DNA of 55,395 nt from Flavobacteriia bacterium (GCA_016178305.1 JACOTM010000111.1:1-55395), one strand, 5' to 3'. Shown: positions 1 to 9,394, numbered from the stretch's first letter. Notes: generated from the sequence alone by a model not told the origin. Program-made: numbers and translations.

Positions 1-1
1 T

Positions 2-1171
2 GATGGAAATAAAAATATTCCAGAGATAACAAGGGCGAATAATTCTTGGAAAAAATCACAACTTTTTAATAAAATTGAGCCTTTAAAATTTGAGTTTTTA
101 ACAGGTGATTTTGCAACGAATAAAACCAATGTATTTTGGACACCAGTAATAGCAGGTAATTTCTATGATAAAGCAATGTTTGGCTTTTCTATTCATAATT
201 TAGGAGTTCCGTTCAAAAGATGTCAATATTTAATTGCGCCTTTATTTTCTACAGAGAGAAAAACGGTTTCGGGAATTGCAGAGATTAGTTATAGCTATTT
301 ACCAAAAGTTAATTTTAAACTTATAAAATTAGGGGGCTCGATAAAATCATTTGGAAATGGAGATAATTCAAATTTCACGAATGTTTCGCCTTATTTATAT
401 TTAAAAATAGGGAATAGAAAAGCAGCAACTCCAATTTCTCAAAATGTACTATTACAAGGATCTTATACTTACAATGCAACAAATGGATTTTATTCCAATA
501 ATACAGGTGGATTTGTAAAATATACATTTAATTATACGACAGCAGATCATTTTTTTTCGGTATCAGTTCGAAATGATTTTATGCAAGAACTAGAGTCTAA
601 AAAAAATGTTTCAAGAGCTTCAATTGAAGGGATATACAGTTTCAGATATTTGAAAAATAAAATGAAACGATGGGTTGAGTTAAGAATGTTTTTCGGGAAA
701 ATATATGCTTCTAAAACGGGAAGTGATGGGTTAAATGAAAATTATCAATATTCTCTTTCTGGGGCAGCAGGCAAACAAGATATTTTTTATGAAGAATATT
801 ATTTTGCTCGAAATAATACGTTTGGAATGTGGAATCAGCAACGGAATGAAAATATGGGAGGCTTTAAAAGTGCTGATTGGTATGGAACGACTTCCAATTG
901 GTTAACAGCAGGAAACCTGTATTTTCAATTACCTATTAAGCCAAATTGTTTTGGAATATTTGCTGACGCAGGTGCTTTTAGTAAATCAGGTGTTGTTTAT
1001 GGAGTGTTTAATACAGGAATTGGATTTAGAATAAGTAAAGTATTTGGAATTTATTTTCCATTGTACCAAAGTCAAAATGAGTCAATGTTATTTACGAATT
1101 ATAGTTCAAAAATTAGATTTACTTTGAAAATGAATATTGTAAATAAAGGTTTGAGATTGAAATTGGGATAG
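2..1171 (+). CDS. C-terminal part of an M1-family metallopeptidase-like protein (partial)
   Basis: The reading frame is open from the first base of the window, so this is the 3' part of a longer gene. The segment around 100-270 (VFWTPVIAGNFYDKAMFG, then a stretch with QYLIAPLFSTERKTVSGI) resembles the C-terminal region found after the catalytic domain in large Bacteroidetes M1 aminopeptidase-like proteins. Alternating aromatic/polar strands and a basic C-terminus (LRLKLG) suggest a beta-barrel or beta-rich membrane domain. The catalytic zinc region would lie upstream, outside the window, so peptidase activity cannot be judged. The family call is from recollection of the C-terminal pattern; it could be another outer-membrane barrel protein. 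Confidence 0.5.
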   Translation, partial: DGNKNIPEITRANNSWKKSQLFNKIEPLKFEFLTGDFATNKTNVFWTPVIAGNFYDKAMFGFSIHNLGVPFKRCQYLIAPLFSTERKTVSGIAEISYSYLPKVNFKLIKLGGSIKSFGNGDNSNFTNVSPYLYLKIGNRKAATPISQNVLLQGSYTYNATNGFYSNNTGGFVKYTFNYTTADHFFSVSVRNDFMQELESKKNVSRASIEGIYSFRYLKNKMKRWVELRMFFGKIYASKTGSDGLNENYQYSLSGAAGKQDIFYEEYYFARNNTFGMWNQQRNENMGGFKSADWYGTTSNWLTAGNLYFQLPIKPNCFGIFADAGAFSKSGVVYGVFNTGIGFRISKVFGIYFPLYQSQNESMLFTNYSSKIRFTLKMNIVNKGLRLKLG

Positions 1172-1281
1172 AAACAGGATGCAGGCTAAAGAGGAAAATC
1201 CATAAGAAATCTATTTCTACTAATCTTTGTTTTTATAAATCGAACTGAGGTAAATAGTTGTATTAATGTAATTTTTTAAAA

Positions 1282-1593
1282 TTAATGCGATACAACTTCT
1301 TCTTGTTCAAATTGTTTCAATTTATTTTTGGTTAATTGTAATTCTTCTTGTAAGTTATTGATTTTGTTTAGTAATTGAATAATAACATCTATTCCTTCAA
1401 AATTAATATCTAAGTCATGATATAAACGGATGATTTTTTCAAGTTGATTGATTGAATCATTGTGTAAATAAGGTTTTCCTTCGACGATGAATATTTTGAC
1501 TAAATCGTGTTCGTTTAAGGATAAAACAAATGAATTTTCGATTTTATGAAAATCACAGAATTCATGTAAACAAATTAAGCTTTCAAGTTCCAT
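1282..1593 (-). CDS. cbpM: CbpM-like chaperone modulator
   Basis: This 103-residue protein has the layout of CbpM/MerR-HTH_2 modulators: an N-terminal small helical domain (LICLHEFCDFHKIE), a middle stretch with LEKIIRLYHDLDINFEGID, and a C-terminal coiled coil (residues about 72-98, NKINNLQEELQLTKNKLKQF). In E. coli CbpM binds the J domain of CbpA and restrains its co-chaperone activity. It starts 10 bp after the stop of the cbpA-like gene on the same strand, so the two form an operon, as the family role predicts. No upstream alternative start is needed. Confidence 0.8.
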   Translation of the reverse strand: MELESLICLHEFCDFHKIENSFVLSLNEHDLVKIFIVEGKPYLHNDSINQLEKIIRLYHDLDINFEGIDVIIQLLNKINNLQEELQLTKNKLKQFEQEEVVSH

Positions 1594-1603
1594 AGATCTA
1601 TTT

Positions 1604-2476
1604 TTAATGTGTATTTAATTGTGCTAATTTTTGAAAAAGTTCTTTTTGTTGATCTGTTAAATTGGTAGGGATTTTTACAGTGAATGTAAGAATTAAATCT
1701 CCAAATTCCTTGTCCTTTTTATAATAAGGCATTCCTTTACCTTTCAATTTTACTTTCGTATTGTTTTGAGTTTCAGGTTTTACTTTTAATTTAACCTTTC
1801 CATGTAAAGTGTCTATTGTAATTTCACCACCTAACACAGCAGTTGTAAAGTCAATGTCTTGATTTACATATAATGTAGCGCCATCCCGTTTGAATTGAGA
1901 ATGATTTTCAATAATAAAAGTAATGTATAAATCTCCTTTAGGACCACCATTTCTTCCTTCACCACCCATACTGTTTATTTTGATGGTTTGTCCATTTTCA
2001 ACACCAGCAGGTATCGTCAAGCGAATATTTTTCCCTTGAATATTCAGTGTTTGCTTTTGTGTTTCAAGCACGTCTGACAAATTCAAATGTAATTCGGTGC
2101 TCAAATCAGGTCCTTTAAATGAAGCTCTTTGAGAACGTTGTCCTCCTCCAAACATCGATTCAAAGAAATTAGAATAATCGGTGTCGTTAAATCCTTCGGT
2201 AGAATAATTGCTTTGTTTGGAGTATTGTTTTTGTTTCTCAAATTCATCAGCATGTTTCCAGTTTTCACCGTATTTGTCGTATTTTTTTCGTTTTTCAGGA
2301 TCACTTAAAACTTCCTGAGCTTCGTTTATTTCTTGAAATTTGACTTTGGCATTTTCATCATTTGGGTTTACATCAGGGTGATATTTTCGAGCTAATTTTC
2401 GATATGCTTTTTTAATATCGGTTTCGCTTGCTGCTTTATCAATTTCTAAAATTTTATAATAATCAATAAATGCCAT
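1604..2476 (-). CDS. cbpA: DnaJ-class co-chaperone CbpA-like
   Basis: An Hsp40 co-chaperone that would stimulate DnaK ATPase and deliver unfolded clients. The J domain covers residues about 4-68 with the HPD motif in KYHPDVNP. A Gly/Gln-rich linker ([10 protein letters not shown]) follows, then two DnaJ C-terminal beta domains (from about residue 122: [17 protein letters not shown], and [17 protein letters not shown]). The cysteine-rich zinc domain of true DnaJ is absent, which places it in the CbpA/type II class (290 residues is usual). It is followed by cbpM 10 bp downstream, and a Bacteroidetes-type promoter lies upstream. Confidence 0.92.
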   Translation of the reverse strand: MAFIDYYKILEIDKAASETDIKKAYRKLARKYHPDVNPNDENAKVKFQEINEAQEVLSDPEKRKKYDKYGENWKHADEFEKQKQYSKQSNYSTEGFNDTDYSNFFESMFGGGQRSQRASFKGPDLSTELHLNLSDVLETQKQTLNIQGKNIRLTIPAGVENGQTIKINSMGGEGRNGGPKGDLYITFIIENHSQFKRDGATLYVNQDIDFTTAVLGGEITIDTLHGKVKLKVKPETQNNTKVKLKGKGMPYYKKDKEFGDLILTFTVKIPTNLTDQQKELFQKLAQLNTH

Positions 2477-2499
2477 TTGTTTTCAGATTTAATTTGATA

Positions 2500-2528
2500 C
2501 AAGTGTAAATTTCATTTTTATTATTCAA
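2500..2528 (-). promoter_or_regulatory. Candidate promoter of cbpA-cbpM
   Basis: On the minus strand a TTG (complement of 2526-2528), an 18-base spacer and TACACTTG (complement of 2500-2507) match the Bacteroidetes promoter pattern TTG/TTTG-N17-23-TAnnTTTG with one mismatch. It lies 23 bases upstream of the cbpA ATG. Confidence 0.45.
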
Positions 2529-2601
2529 TAAAACAATGATTATTATCAGAAATTTTGAAGTGTTCAAAAAAGCAAGCTGTTTTTTCTAAAATTAAAGTGT
2601 T

Positions 2602-3054
2602 TTAGTTGTTATGAAATGTATTTAACCATTCTTTTGCTTTAATTTCTGAACGAAATATATTAACGGGTTTTGCTGGTCTGTAAACTTTCAAATAAATATT
2701 TCCAATTATTTGATGCCCTAAATTATTGATTACATACGCCTCAGCTATACATGCTTTTTTTCCTTCTGGAGTAGCCGAAAAAGTCATTGCTTTAGGTGAA
2801 AATGTAACATATTCTCCCACACGAATTAATGCTAAAGCTGGTTTGTTTTCTGTAAGAAGAAGGCATTCTTGAATTAATTGTTCTACTTTATTTTCACAAA
2901 TTTCAAAACCGCTGTATAATTCAATTTCAATTAAAGAATTATTAATAAATTTAATTTGTGCAAATGGTAATACTTTTTTACTGAAACTTTCTTTTTTTGT
3001 TAAAGAATTTTCATCCAATTCAATAGCATCAATAAATGAATTGTTAAATTTCAT
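2602..3054 (-). CDS. STAS/SEC14-like domain protein (DUF7793-type)
   Basis: A soluble 150-residue protein with no signal peptide. The C-terminal half (AEAYVINNLGHQIIGNIYLKV, then PAKPVNIFRSEIKAKEWLNTF) has the typical end of the Bacteroidetes STAS/SEC14-like family, in which a conserved stretch about not falling below zero of a SpoIIAA-like fold ends with a F..x..A..WL helix. The biochemical role of this family is unknown. It is transcribed divergently from bioB and has no obvious operon partner; cbpA lies downstream on the same strand, 125 bp away. Confidence 0.6.
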   Translation of the reverse strand: MKFNNSFIDAIELDENSLTKKESFSKKVLPFAQIKFINNSLIEIELYSGFEICENKVEQLIQECLLLTENKPALALIRVGEYVTFSPKAMTFSATPEGKKACIAEAYVINNLGHQIIGNIYLKVYRPAKPVNIFRSEIKAKEWLNTFHNN

Positions 3055-3451
3055 TGTGAAGTAGTTGTAATATGTGTGTTAAAAAATAAACATTAAATTG
3101 TTTTTATAACGTAACATTTGTTTGCTTGGTGTAAAGTTAAAATAAAATTTTAAAATCAATCAATGTAAATAATTATTTTTAAGTTAATTACCTGTGATTA
3201 TTGGATTGTTATTAATTCTAAATATTATTGTTCTCTTAGATTTTATAAGTTCTATAAAGCTTTTAATTTGGGTATTCAATTGTCAAAAATGAATTAATTA
3301 TTAGGAAAACTTTTTTTAGTCAATCTTTCAGGTTAATATAAATGCTAAAATGCTAAGCTTGTTTGAAGAATTACCGCAATTAAATAACAATTAGAATAAT
3401 TGACTTCAAATAACCTTTTCATTATCTTTGCACCAAAATAAATTAGCAAGC
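3055..3451. other. Divergent intergenic region, STAS-like gene / bioB
   Basis: About 400 bp of very AT-rich sequence between two divergent genes. Its right end holds a clear bioB promoter. I see no convincing promoter for the leftward gene, no BirA-like long palindrome, and no RNA structure I can name. Confidence 0.6.
3400..3430 (+). promoter_or_regulatory. bioB promoter (Bacteroidetes -33/-7 type)
   Basis: TTGAC at 3400-3404 and TATCTTTG at 3423-3430 match TTG-N-TAnnTTTG with a spacer of about 20 bases. The box ends 21 bases before the bioB ATG. The TTG at 3428-3430, which is in frame with bioB and could be mistaken for a start codon, is part of this -7 box and would not be inside the transcript. 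Confidence 0.75.
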
Positions 3452-4552
3452 ATGAAAGTTAATCCGAAATATAATACAAAAGAAGCTCTTTTAGAGTTGT
3501 ATAATAAACCCCTTTTAGAGTTAGTTTTTGAAGCAGCAACTATTCACCGACAGTTTCACAATCCAAGAGAAGTTCAAATGTCATCTTTGATTAGTATCAA
3601 AACGGGTGGATGTTCTGAAGATTGCGGATATTGTCCTCAAGCAGCAAGATATAGTACTGATATTGATGTACATAAATTAATGACAGTTGATTCCGTGATT
3701 GAGCAAGCGAAAAATGCAAAAGAAAACGGTTCTTCTCGTTTGTGTATGGGAGCTGCTTGGAGAGAAGTGAGAGATAACAAAGATTTCGACAATGTAGTTG
3801 AAATGGTTTCGGCTGTAAATAATTTAGGAATGGAAGTTTGTTGTACTTTAGGTATGATGAACGAAGATCAAGCGAAACGTTTGAAAAATGCAGGTTTATT
3901 TGCATATAATCATAATTTAGATACATCAAAAGAATTTTACGGTGATGTTATTTCTACAAGAGAATACGAAGATCGTTTAAATACAATTGACAATGCTCGT
4001 AAAGCAGGAATTACGGTTTGTTCAGGTGGTATCATCGGAATGGGTGAGGCTGTTGAAGATCGTGTTGGTTTGTTGATGAGCTACATGGAAATGGAAACAC
4101 CACCAGATTCTATTCCTATCAATGCTTTAGTAGCGATTGAAGGAACGCCTTTAGAAGATCAAAAACCAATTGAACAATGGGAATTGATTCGTATGGTTGC
4201 AATGACAAGAATTGCATTTCCTGAATCAGTTGTACGTTTATCAGCTGGTAGAACAAAAATGAATATGGAAGCACAAGCTTTATGTTTCATGGCTGGAGCG
4301 GGTTCTATTTTCGCAGGAGATAAATTATTAACGACTCCAAATCCAGAATATAACGAAGATAAAGAAATGTTTGATATTTTAGGTTTAATTGCCAAAGCAC
4401 CTTTTGCAGATGGTGAACAACCTGTTTCAAATCCAGACGAAATCATCGAAGCAAGAAAAGCAAAAGAAGTACAAAGAGCAATCGAATTAGAAGAAGCAAA
4501 AAAAGCAGGTTTCGAACCTCGTAAAGTTACTTCTGTTGAAAGTCTTGGATAA
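3452..4552 (+). CDS. bioB: Biotin synthase
   Basis: A radical SAM enzyme that inserts sulfur into dethiobiotin in the last step of biotin synthesis. The radical SAM cluster cysteines are C54, C58 and C61 (GGCSEDCGYCPQAARY), typical of BioB, and YNHNLDTS and LVAIEGTPLED match the family core. Length (366 residues) is normal. I start at the ATG at 3452 (MKVNPKYNTKEALL) rather than at the in-frame TTG at 3428, because that TTG lies in the promoter -7 box. The rest of the biotin pathway is not in the window, so this is a stand-alone bioB, with its own promoter. Confidence 0.97.
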   Translation: MKVNPKYNTKEALLELYNKPLLELVFEAATIHRQFHNPREVQMSSLISIKTGGCSEDCGYCPQAARYSTDIDVHKLMTVDSVIEQAKNAKENGSSRLCMGAAWREVRDNKDFDNVVEMVSAVNNLGMEVCCTLGMMNEDQAKRLKNAGLFAYNHNLDTSKEFYGDVISTREYEDRLNTIDNARKAGITVCSGGIIGMGEAVEDRVGLLMSYMEMETPPDSIPINALVAIEGTPLEDQKPIEQWELIRMVAMTRIAFPESVVRLSAGRTKMNMEAQALCFMAGAGSIFAGDKLLTTPNPEYNEDKEMFDILGLIAKAPFADGEQPVSNPDEIIEARKAKEVQRAIELEEAKKAGFEPRKVTSVESLG

Positions 4553-4750
4553 TCAGTTTTTTCTATTCAACTCTAGAATGACTTTTATTGTTAATCTGAG
4601 ATTCGGCGTTAAAGTATAGTCCGTTCTTACGTGTTTACAAATGAATAAGAAAGTTGTTTTTTAATACGCTGAGGTTAATGATAAAATTTATCAATCGTTT
4701 AGGTTACTATACTAAAGAATAGTGTGACTCAATTCTGTTTACTAATTGCT

Positions 4751-4758
4751 TACTTTTG
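4751..4758 (+). promoter_or_regulatory. -7 box of the pirin-nitroreductase operon
   Basis: TACTTTTG matches TAnnTTTG and ends 18 bases before the ATG at 4777. No clear TTTG is seen at the right distance upstream. The in-frame TTG at 4756 lies inside the box, which argues against it as a start. Confidence 0.6.
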
Positions 4759-4776
4759 TATAGTAAAAGAAAAGAA

Positions 4777-5490
4777 ATGGAATTTATATTATATCCAGCA
4801 AACGAAAGAGGACATGCAGATCATGGGTGGTTGAAAGCGAAACATTCGTTCAGTTTTGCTAATTGGTACAATCCAGATAAAATGCATTTTGGTGCATTAC
4901 GTGTATTGAATGATGATATCGTTGCGCCTAAAATGGGATTTGGAACGCACCCTCATGACAACATGGAAATCATTACCATTCCATTGAAAGGAAAATTGGA
5001 ACATAAAGATTCAATGGGCCATTCTTCAGTAATTACAACGGGAGAAATTCAAGTCATGAGTGCTGGAACTGGTATTTTACACAGTGAATTTAATGCTAGT
5101 CTAACAGAAGAGATTCATTTATTTCAAATTTGGATCTTCCCGAATAAAAAAAATGTAACTCCACGATACGATCAAATAAATATTAATTACGCAAAAGCCG
5201 AAAATAATTTCTTACAATTAATTTCTCCAAATGAAACTGATGAAGGTTCTTGGATTAACCAAGATGCTTGGATTTTTATCAATAAACCTTCAAAGGGAAC
5301 TGAAATTACTTATTCAATTAAAAAAGAAGGAAATGGAATTTATATAATGGTGATTGAAGGAAGTGCGACAATTGAAAGAAATAAGTTGTTAAAAAGAGAT
5401 GCAATTGGTATTTACGATACAACAGAAGTGTGTATTTTAGCCCACGAAAATAGTGAAATTTTAATCATCGAAGTTCCGATGGTTTTTTAA
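4777..5490 (+). CDS. Pirin family protein (YhhW-like bicupin)
   Basis: A 237-residue pirin: N-terminal cupin with the metal site HADHGWLKAKHSFSF ... FGTHPHDNMEIITIPLKG ... GHSSVITTGEIQVMSAGTGILHSEFN, then a C-terminal cupin-like half. The pirin histidines and glutamate (HPHDNMEI ... HSE) are all visible. Characterised relatives such as YhhW have quercetinase activity in vitro; the physiological substrate is unknown. The ATG at 4777 (MEFILYPANERG) is chosen over an in-frame TTG at 4756, which is inside a -7 promoter box. A nitroreductase follows 11 bp downstream, a pairing often seen in Bacteroidetes redox operons. Confidence 0.92.
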   Translation: MEFILYPANERGHADHGWLKAKHSFSFANWYNPDKMHFGALRVLNDDIVAPKMGFGTHPHDNMEIITIPLKGKLEHKDSMGHSSVITTGEIQVMSAGTGILHSEFNASLTEEIHLFQIWIFPNKKNVTPRYDQININYAKAENNFLQLISPNETDEGSWINQDAWIFINKPSKGTEITYSIKKEGNGIYIMVIEGSATIERNKLLKRDAIGIYDTTEVCILAHENSEILIIEVPMVF

Positions 5491-5501
5491 TATTAGAAAA
5501 C

Positions 5502-6134
5502 ATGAATAAAATAATAGAAGATTTGAAGTGGCGATATGCTACTAAAAAATATGATTCAACAAAAAAAGTAAGCATTGAAAACATTGAGATTATCAAAGAT
5601 GCTTTAAGATTAACTCCTACAGCTTTTGGGTTACAACCATTGAAATTTATCATTGTTGAAAATCAGGATGTTCGGTTGAAATTGAAAGAAAAATCACACA
5701 ATCAAGAACAAGTTGTAGATGCGTCACATTTACTTGTTTTATGTTCATATATTGATAATACGGAAATTCATGTCGAAGATTATATTGATTTGATTGTTGA
5801 TACTAGAAATGTTGCAAAAGAAAATTTAGAGGGATTTAAAGAGTATATAAATAATACAATCAACCCAATTCCTCTTGAAACAAAAACGATATGGAACGCA
5901 AAACAAGCTTATATTGCATTAGGTAATTTATTGCATACTTGTGCTGCATTAAGAATTGACGCTACTCCAATGGAAGGTTTTGAACCAGAAGGATATGATG
6001 AAGTTTTGGGTTTGAAAGCAAAAAATTTGAAAGCAACAATCGTTTGTCCAATTGGTTACAGACACCCAGAAGATCGTTACCAGCATTTAACAAAAGTCCG
6101 TAAACACCATGATGACTTGTTTGAAGTGATTTAA
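5502..6134 (+). CDS. Nitroreductase family NAD(P)H oxidoreductase
   Basis: A flavin-dependent nitroreductase-fold enzyme, 210 residues. Residues 9-20 (LKWRYATKKYDS) and 39-55 (TPTAFGLQPLKFIIVEN) form the N-terminal FMN-binding signature of the NfsB/dihydropteridine reductase group, and AYIALGNLLHTCAALRIDATPMEGFEP is the family's C-terminal flavin-site motif. Substrate is not predictable from sequence (nitroaromatics, quinones or dihydropteridines are possible). It lies 11 bp after the pirin gene, so the two are almost surely cotranscribed. A strong hairpin ends the unit about 60 bp downstream. Confidence 0.92.
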   Translation: MNKIIEDLKWRYATKKYDSTKKVSIENIEIIKDALRLTPTAFGLQPLKFIIVENQDVRLKLKEKSHNQEQVVDASHLLVLCSYIDNTEIHVEDYIDLIVDTRNVAKENLEGFKEYINNTINPIPLETKTIWNAKQAYIALGNLLHTCAALRIDATPMEGFEPEGYDEVLGLKAKNLKATIVCPIGYRHPEDRYQHLTKVRKHHDDLFEVI

Positions 6135-6582
6135 ACCTTGGTTCATTTAATATTTATCTTTCCCCATTAAATTCAACAGAATTTCACCAAAAAAATAGAA
6201 ACTTCAATGCATGATTAGAAAACATGCATTGAAGTTTCTTTGATAATTTTCAAATATTAGAGCAATTAACGACACCTTTTTTAAATCTAAGACATAAAAA
6301 TTGGAAAATAAAAGAATTTTATGCAACCTATTACATTCTTTTTAGCTGAATTTTAATTTTTTTAAACAGCTATAAAATAATGTTTTAACACAGATTTGTT
6401 AACTTTTTCACGGATAATTTTCTAACTTTTTCATTCAATGGATAGGGGGTTACTTTTTTACAATCGTCAATTATGAGAGATCTCATATTGCAAAAATAAA
6501 ATAAAATAAAATAATTTTCTTCAAATAGTATTTCACTATTCACAATTGAAATTTTTAAGGTAAACAAATTAATATAAAAAAG
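6135..6582. other. Intergenic region upstream of the poly-gamma-glutamate operon
   Basis: This 448-bp gap holds the terminator of the nitroreductase unit (6197-6239), an A/T-rich run with four AAAAT-like repeats (about 6492-6514), and two short inverted repeats: TATGAG-N4-CTCATA at 6472-6487 and AATAGT-N5-ACTATT at 6524-6540. The last lies about 43 bases before pgsB and could be an operator, but that is speculation. I find no clear TAnnTTTG box on the plus strand. Confidence 0.5.
6197..6239 (+). terminator. Hairpin terminator after the nitroreductase gene
   Basis: A perfect 17-bp inverted repeat (AGAAACTTCAATGCATG and its complement) with a 9-base A-rich loop, followed by a T-rich stretch. 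It sits 62 bp after the nitroreductase stop codon. Confidence 0.75.
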
Positions 6583-7758
6583 ATGATAAGTTTTTATGTT
6601 ACTGGCATTCTATTGCTTATAGTTTTGGTGTATGGATTATTAGAATACCAAATTCATCAACGCTATGTGAAATCTATTCCAATTAGAATTCATGTTAATG
6701 GAACTAGAGGGAAATCAAGTGTCACAAGGTTGATAGGTGCTGGTTTGAGATCGGGAGGAATTAAAACTTTTACAAAAGTGACAGGAACTTTTCCCCGACT
6801 TATTTTCCCTGACGGTAGTGAAGCAGCTATTCATAGAAAAGAAAAAGCAAATATTTTAGAACAATTAGATATTATTAAATATTGTGCTAAAAATAATGCA
6901 GAAGTATTGATTATTGAATGTATGGCTTTACAACCGCAATTTCAACGAATTACTGAATTGCAAATGGTGAAGTCAACAATTGGAGTAATTACAAATATCC
7001 GATTGGATCATCTAGATGTAATGGGGCCAGGACTTGAAGATGTAGGGAAAGCATTAAGTGGTACGATACCTGCAAAATCGAAATTGTTTACAAGTGAAGA
7101 ACGCTGTATTGATATTTTGGGTAAAGTTTCGACAAAGCGTAAGACTGAAATTCATCAATCGTTAGCGAAGCAAATAAGTGATGAAGATATGATTGGATTC
7201 ACTTATATCGAACATAAAGATAATGTTGCTTTAGCTTTAGATATTTGCTTGTCATTGGGAATGGATAGAGAAAAAGCTTTAGCTGAAATGAAGAAAACAA
7301 TTCCAGACGAAGGAGTTTTGACTAAAGCGGTAATTCAAATAGATAATAAAGTGATTGATTTTTACAATGCTTTTGCCGCGAATGATCCAGAATCATCGTT
7401 AATGATTTGGAATAGTATTGTTTCAACGTATGATTCCAATACATGCTTCATTATCTTATTGAATACTCGAAAAGATAGACAAGATAGAGCGCGACAATTA
7501 ATTGAATTAATAGCAACAGGTATTCAAGCGCATAAAGTTGCTTTAATTGGGGAGTCTGTAGAATTGGTTTGTGAAATGGCTCAAAAAAACAAAATTCCAG
7601 AAAATAAAATAATAGCTATTGGATCGAAACCTACAAATGAAGTATATGCTGCATTATGTAATTGTTCTGAAGCAAAAACAGTTATTGTAGGTATTGGAAA
7701 CATGGGGGCAGGAGGAGCTGAACTTGTCAAATATTTTGAATCAGAAAGTAAAATTTAA
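6583..7758 (+). CDS. pgsB: Poly-gamma-glutamate synthase subunit PgsB (CapB)
   Basis: The Mur-ligase-like ATP-dependent amide ligase that polymerises glutamate through its gamma-carboxyl. Residues 2-20 form an N-terminal membrane helix, and HVNGTRGKSSVTRLI (about 37-51) is the P-loop. Further family motifs are visible: KVTGTFPR, NILEQ, ECMALQPQFQ, TNIRLDHLDVMGP, NAFAANDPESS and LLNTRKDRQDRARQLIEL. The 391-residue length is typical. It is the first gene of a compact operon pgsB-pgsC-pgsW followed by three envelope proteins. It contains its own start at 6583 preceded by an A-rich leader. PgsB is the key polymerase, acting at the inner membrane with PgsC. Confidence 0.95.
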   Translation: MISFYVTGILLLIVLVYGLLEYQIHQRYVKSIPIRIHVNGTRGKSSVTRLIGAGLRSGGIKTFTKVTGTFPRLIFPDGSEAAIHRKEKANILEQLDIIKYCAKNNAEVLIIECMALQPQFQRITELQMVKSTIGVITNIRLDHLDVMGPGLEDVGKALSGTIPAKSKLFTSEERCIDILGKVSTKRKTEIHQSLAKQISDEDMIGFTYIEHKDNVALALDICLSLGMDREKALAEMKKTIPDEGVLTKAVIQIDNKVIDFYNAFAANDPESSLMIWNSIVSTYDSNTCFIILLNTRKDRQDRARQLIELIATGIQAHKVALIGESVELVCEMAQKNKIPENKIIAIGSKPTNEVYAALCNCSEAKTVIVGIGNMGAGGAELVKYFESESKI

Positions 7759-7768
7759 ATTAATAATT

Positions 7769-8224
7769 ATGATAGAATTATCAATTACATTAGGAATCGT
7801 ATTAAGTCTCTTATTTATTGAAGCTTTTGGTTTGGCTGCTGGAGGAGTAATTATTCCAGGTTATATCGCTTTACAATTAACACACTTTGACCATATTCTT
7901 GGAACAATTGTGATTTCATTTTTTACATTTTTAATACTGAAACTGATATCTAAATTCACGTTTTTATTCGGACGCCGTCAAATGGTAGTCGCTTTATTAA
8001 TAGGAACTTTATTATCAATTCTGTCGCATCATTTATTTATCATTAATACAGCACAAGATACCAATGAATTTAGTGCTGTTGGTTGGGTTATACCAGGATT
8101 AATAGCTCATTGGTCTGCAAAACAAGGCTATGTAAAAACAATTGCGATGTTATCATTAACATCTGTTATTGTGAGATTAGCAGTTATTGTATGTTTTAAT
8201 GGAGCAATGATTGACTGGAATTAA
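7769..8224 (+). CDS. pgsC: Poly-gamma-glutamate synthase subunit PgsC (CapC)
   Basis: A small polytopic membrane protein of 151 residues, the usual PgsC length (about 149). It starts MIELSITLGIVLSLLFIEAFG and keeps the family motif GLAAGGVIIPGYIALQL near residues 20-38, followed by hydrophobic helices around 43-60, 70-90, 105-120 and 128-145. PgsC forms the membrane complex with PgsB and is needed for polymer synthesis and membrane passage. The ATG at 7769, 10 bp after the pgsB stop, is preferred to an upstream in-frame ATG at 7694, which lies inside pgsB and would add a non-family N-terminus. Confidence 0.94.
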   Translation: MIELSITLGIVLSLLFIEAFGLAAGGVIIPGYIALQLTHFDHILGTIVISFFTFLILKLISKFTFLFGRRQMVVALLIGTLLSILSHHLFIINTAQDTNEFSAVGWVIPGLIAHWSAKQGYVKTIAMLSLTSVIVRLAVIVCFNGAMIDWN

Positions 8225-8262
8225 TACACACGGAAAGTTTTTTTGAATCTTAAATAATTAAT

Positions 8263-9384
8263 ATGACACGTATGAAAGCAAAAATTTCAATTCGTTCAAC
8301 TTTTATTTTGTCTGCAATGGCAATACTTTCGATTTCATTGTTTTTAATAATTGAAAAAACGAAAAGAAATGAAAAAGAAGAATGGTTTGATGAAAAAATA
8401 GAAGCGGTAAATTTAGCTGCTCAAGCAATGAAGCATTTGAAAAATTTTCGTTATAAAGATGTTGAATTTGTTGAGAATATTAATGATCCGAATGAAACAG
8501 GATTAATAGGTGAGCAATATACTTCTATCACAACAGGAAATGGTTCTTTACCAATAAAATTATCGACGTTAAACCCTAATATAGCTGCAATAATTGTAGA
8601 GATGCTGAAAGAGTCGAATGTGAAACAAGGTGATTATGTTGCTGTTTGTATGACTGGTTCGTTTCCCGGAATGAATATTTCAACAATGGCAGCAATTCAA
8701 ACTTTAAAGCTAAAACCAATATTAATTTCATCTGTAACTTCTTCCTCTTGGGGAGCAAATAATCCAGATTTTACATGGTTAGATATGGAAGGTGAACTAT
8801 ATCGGAGTAAAATTTTCTTAAATAGATCCATTGCGGCTTCAATAGGTGGAAATTTTGATATAGGTCGAGGTTTGAGTTTAGAAGGAAGAGATATAGTTTT
8901 AGATGCCATGAAGCGAAATCACCAAAAACAAATTAATGGAAAAGATGTTTTTGAAAACATTAATAAAAGAATGTATTTGTTTAAAAAGAAATCTAAAAAT
9001 CAAATCAAAGCTTTTATTAATGTAGGAGGGGGAGTTGCAAGCATTGGAAGTGAACAAAATGGAGAGAATGTACCAACAGGACTCAACCATCATTTAAAAT
9101 TAAAACGATTAAAAGATAAAAAAGGGGTCATTTTTGAAATGGCAAAACAAGATGTTCCAATCATTCATTTATTAAGATTAGAGGGGTTGTTTGATAAATA
9201 TGAAATTCCGATTGATCCAACCCCAATGCCCAAGAAAGGTGAAGGAAAAATCTTTTATTCAATGAAATATCAGGTTTCTATTGTACTTCCATTTTTAATG
9301 CTAATCGTTTCATTATTATTAGTCATTATCTATATCGATAAAAAACAAAATGCTTTAGGAAAAGAAATTGTTAAATCAAATTAA
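8263..9384 (+). CDS. pgsW: Poly-gamma-glutamate system protein PgsW-type
   Basis: A 373-residue protein with one membrane helix near each end (about residues 13-30 and 338-360) and a large domain between. It matches the protein that accompanies PgsB and PgsC in Gram-negative-type clusters (poly-gamma-glutamate system protein). The central conserved part has CMTGSFPGMNISTMAAIQTL (near 128-147), SSVTSSSWGANNPDFTWLDME, and NVGGGVASIG. Its exact reaction is not established; it appears where the CapA/PgsA metallophosphatase of Gram-positive systems is missing, as here. It starts 38 bp after pgsC; an ATG 9 bases into the gene is an alternative start. Confidence 0.85.
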   Translation: MTRMKAKISIRSTFILSAMAILSISLFLIIEKTKRNEKEEWFDEKIEAVNLAAQAMKHLKNFRYKDVEFVENINDPNETGLIGEQYTSITTGNGSLPIKLSTLNPNIAAIIVEMLKESNVKQGDYVAVCMTGSFPGMNISTMAAIQTLKLKPILISSVTSSSWGANNPDFTWLDMEGELYRSKIFLNRSIAASIGGNFDIGRGLSLEGRDIVLDAMKRNHQKQINGKDVFENINKRMYLFKKKSKNQIKAFINVGGGVASIGSEQNGENVPTGLNHHLKLKRLKDKKGVIFEMAKQDVPIIHLLRLEGLFDKYEIPIDPTPMPKKGEGKIFYSMKYQVSIVLPFLMLIVSLLLVIIYIDKKQNALGKEIVKSN

Positions 9385-9394
9385 ATATCTAATT

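Noticed and set aside
3597-3929. Long minus-strand ORF within bioB
   Set aside because: It lies within a well-supported bioB frame on the other strand, with no features of a real protein.
6385-6485. A possible 33-codon leaderless gene on the minus strand after TATTTTTG at about 6490
   Set aside because: The box is inside an A/T-homopolymer stretch, there is no -33 element, and the peptide has no family features.
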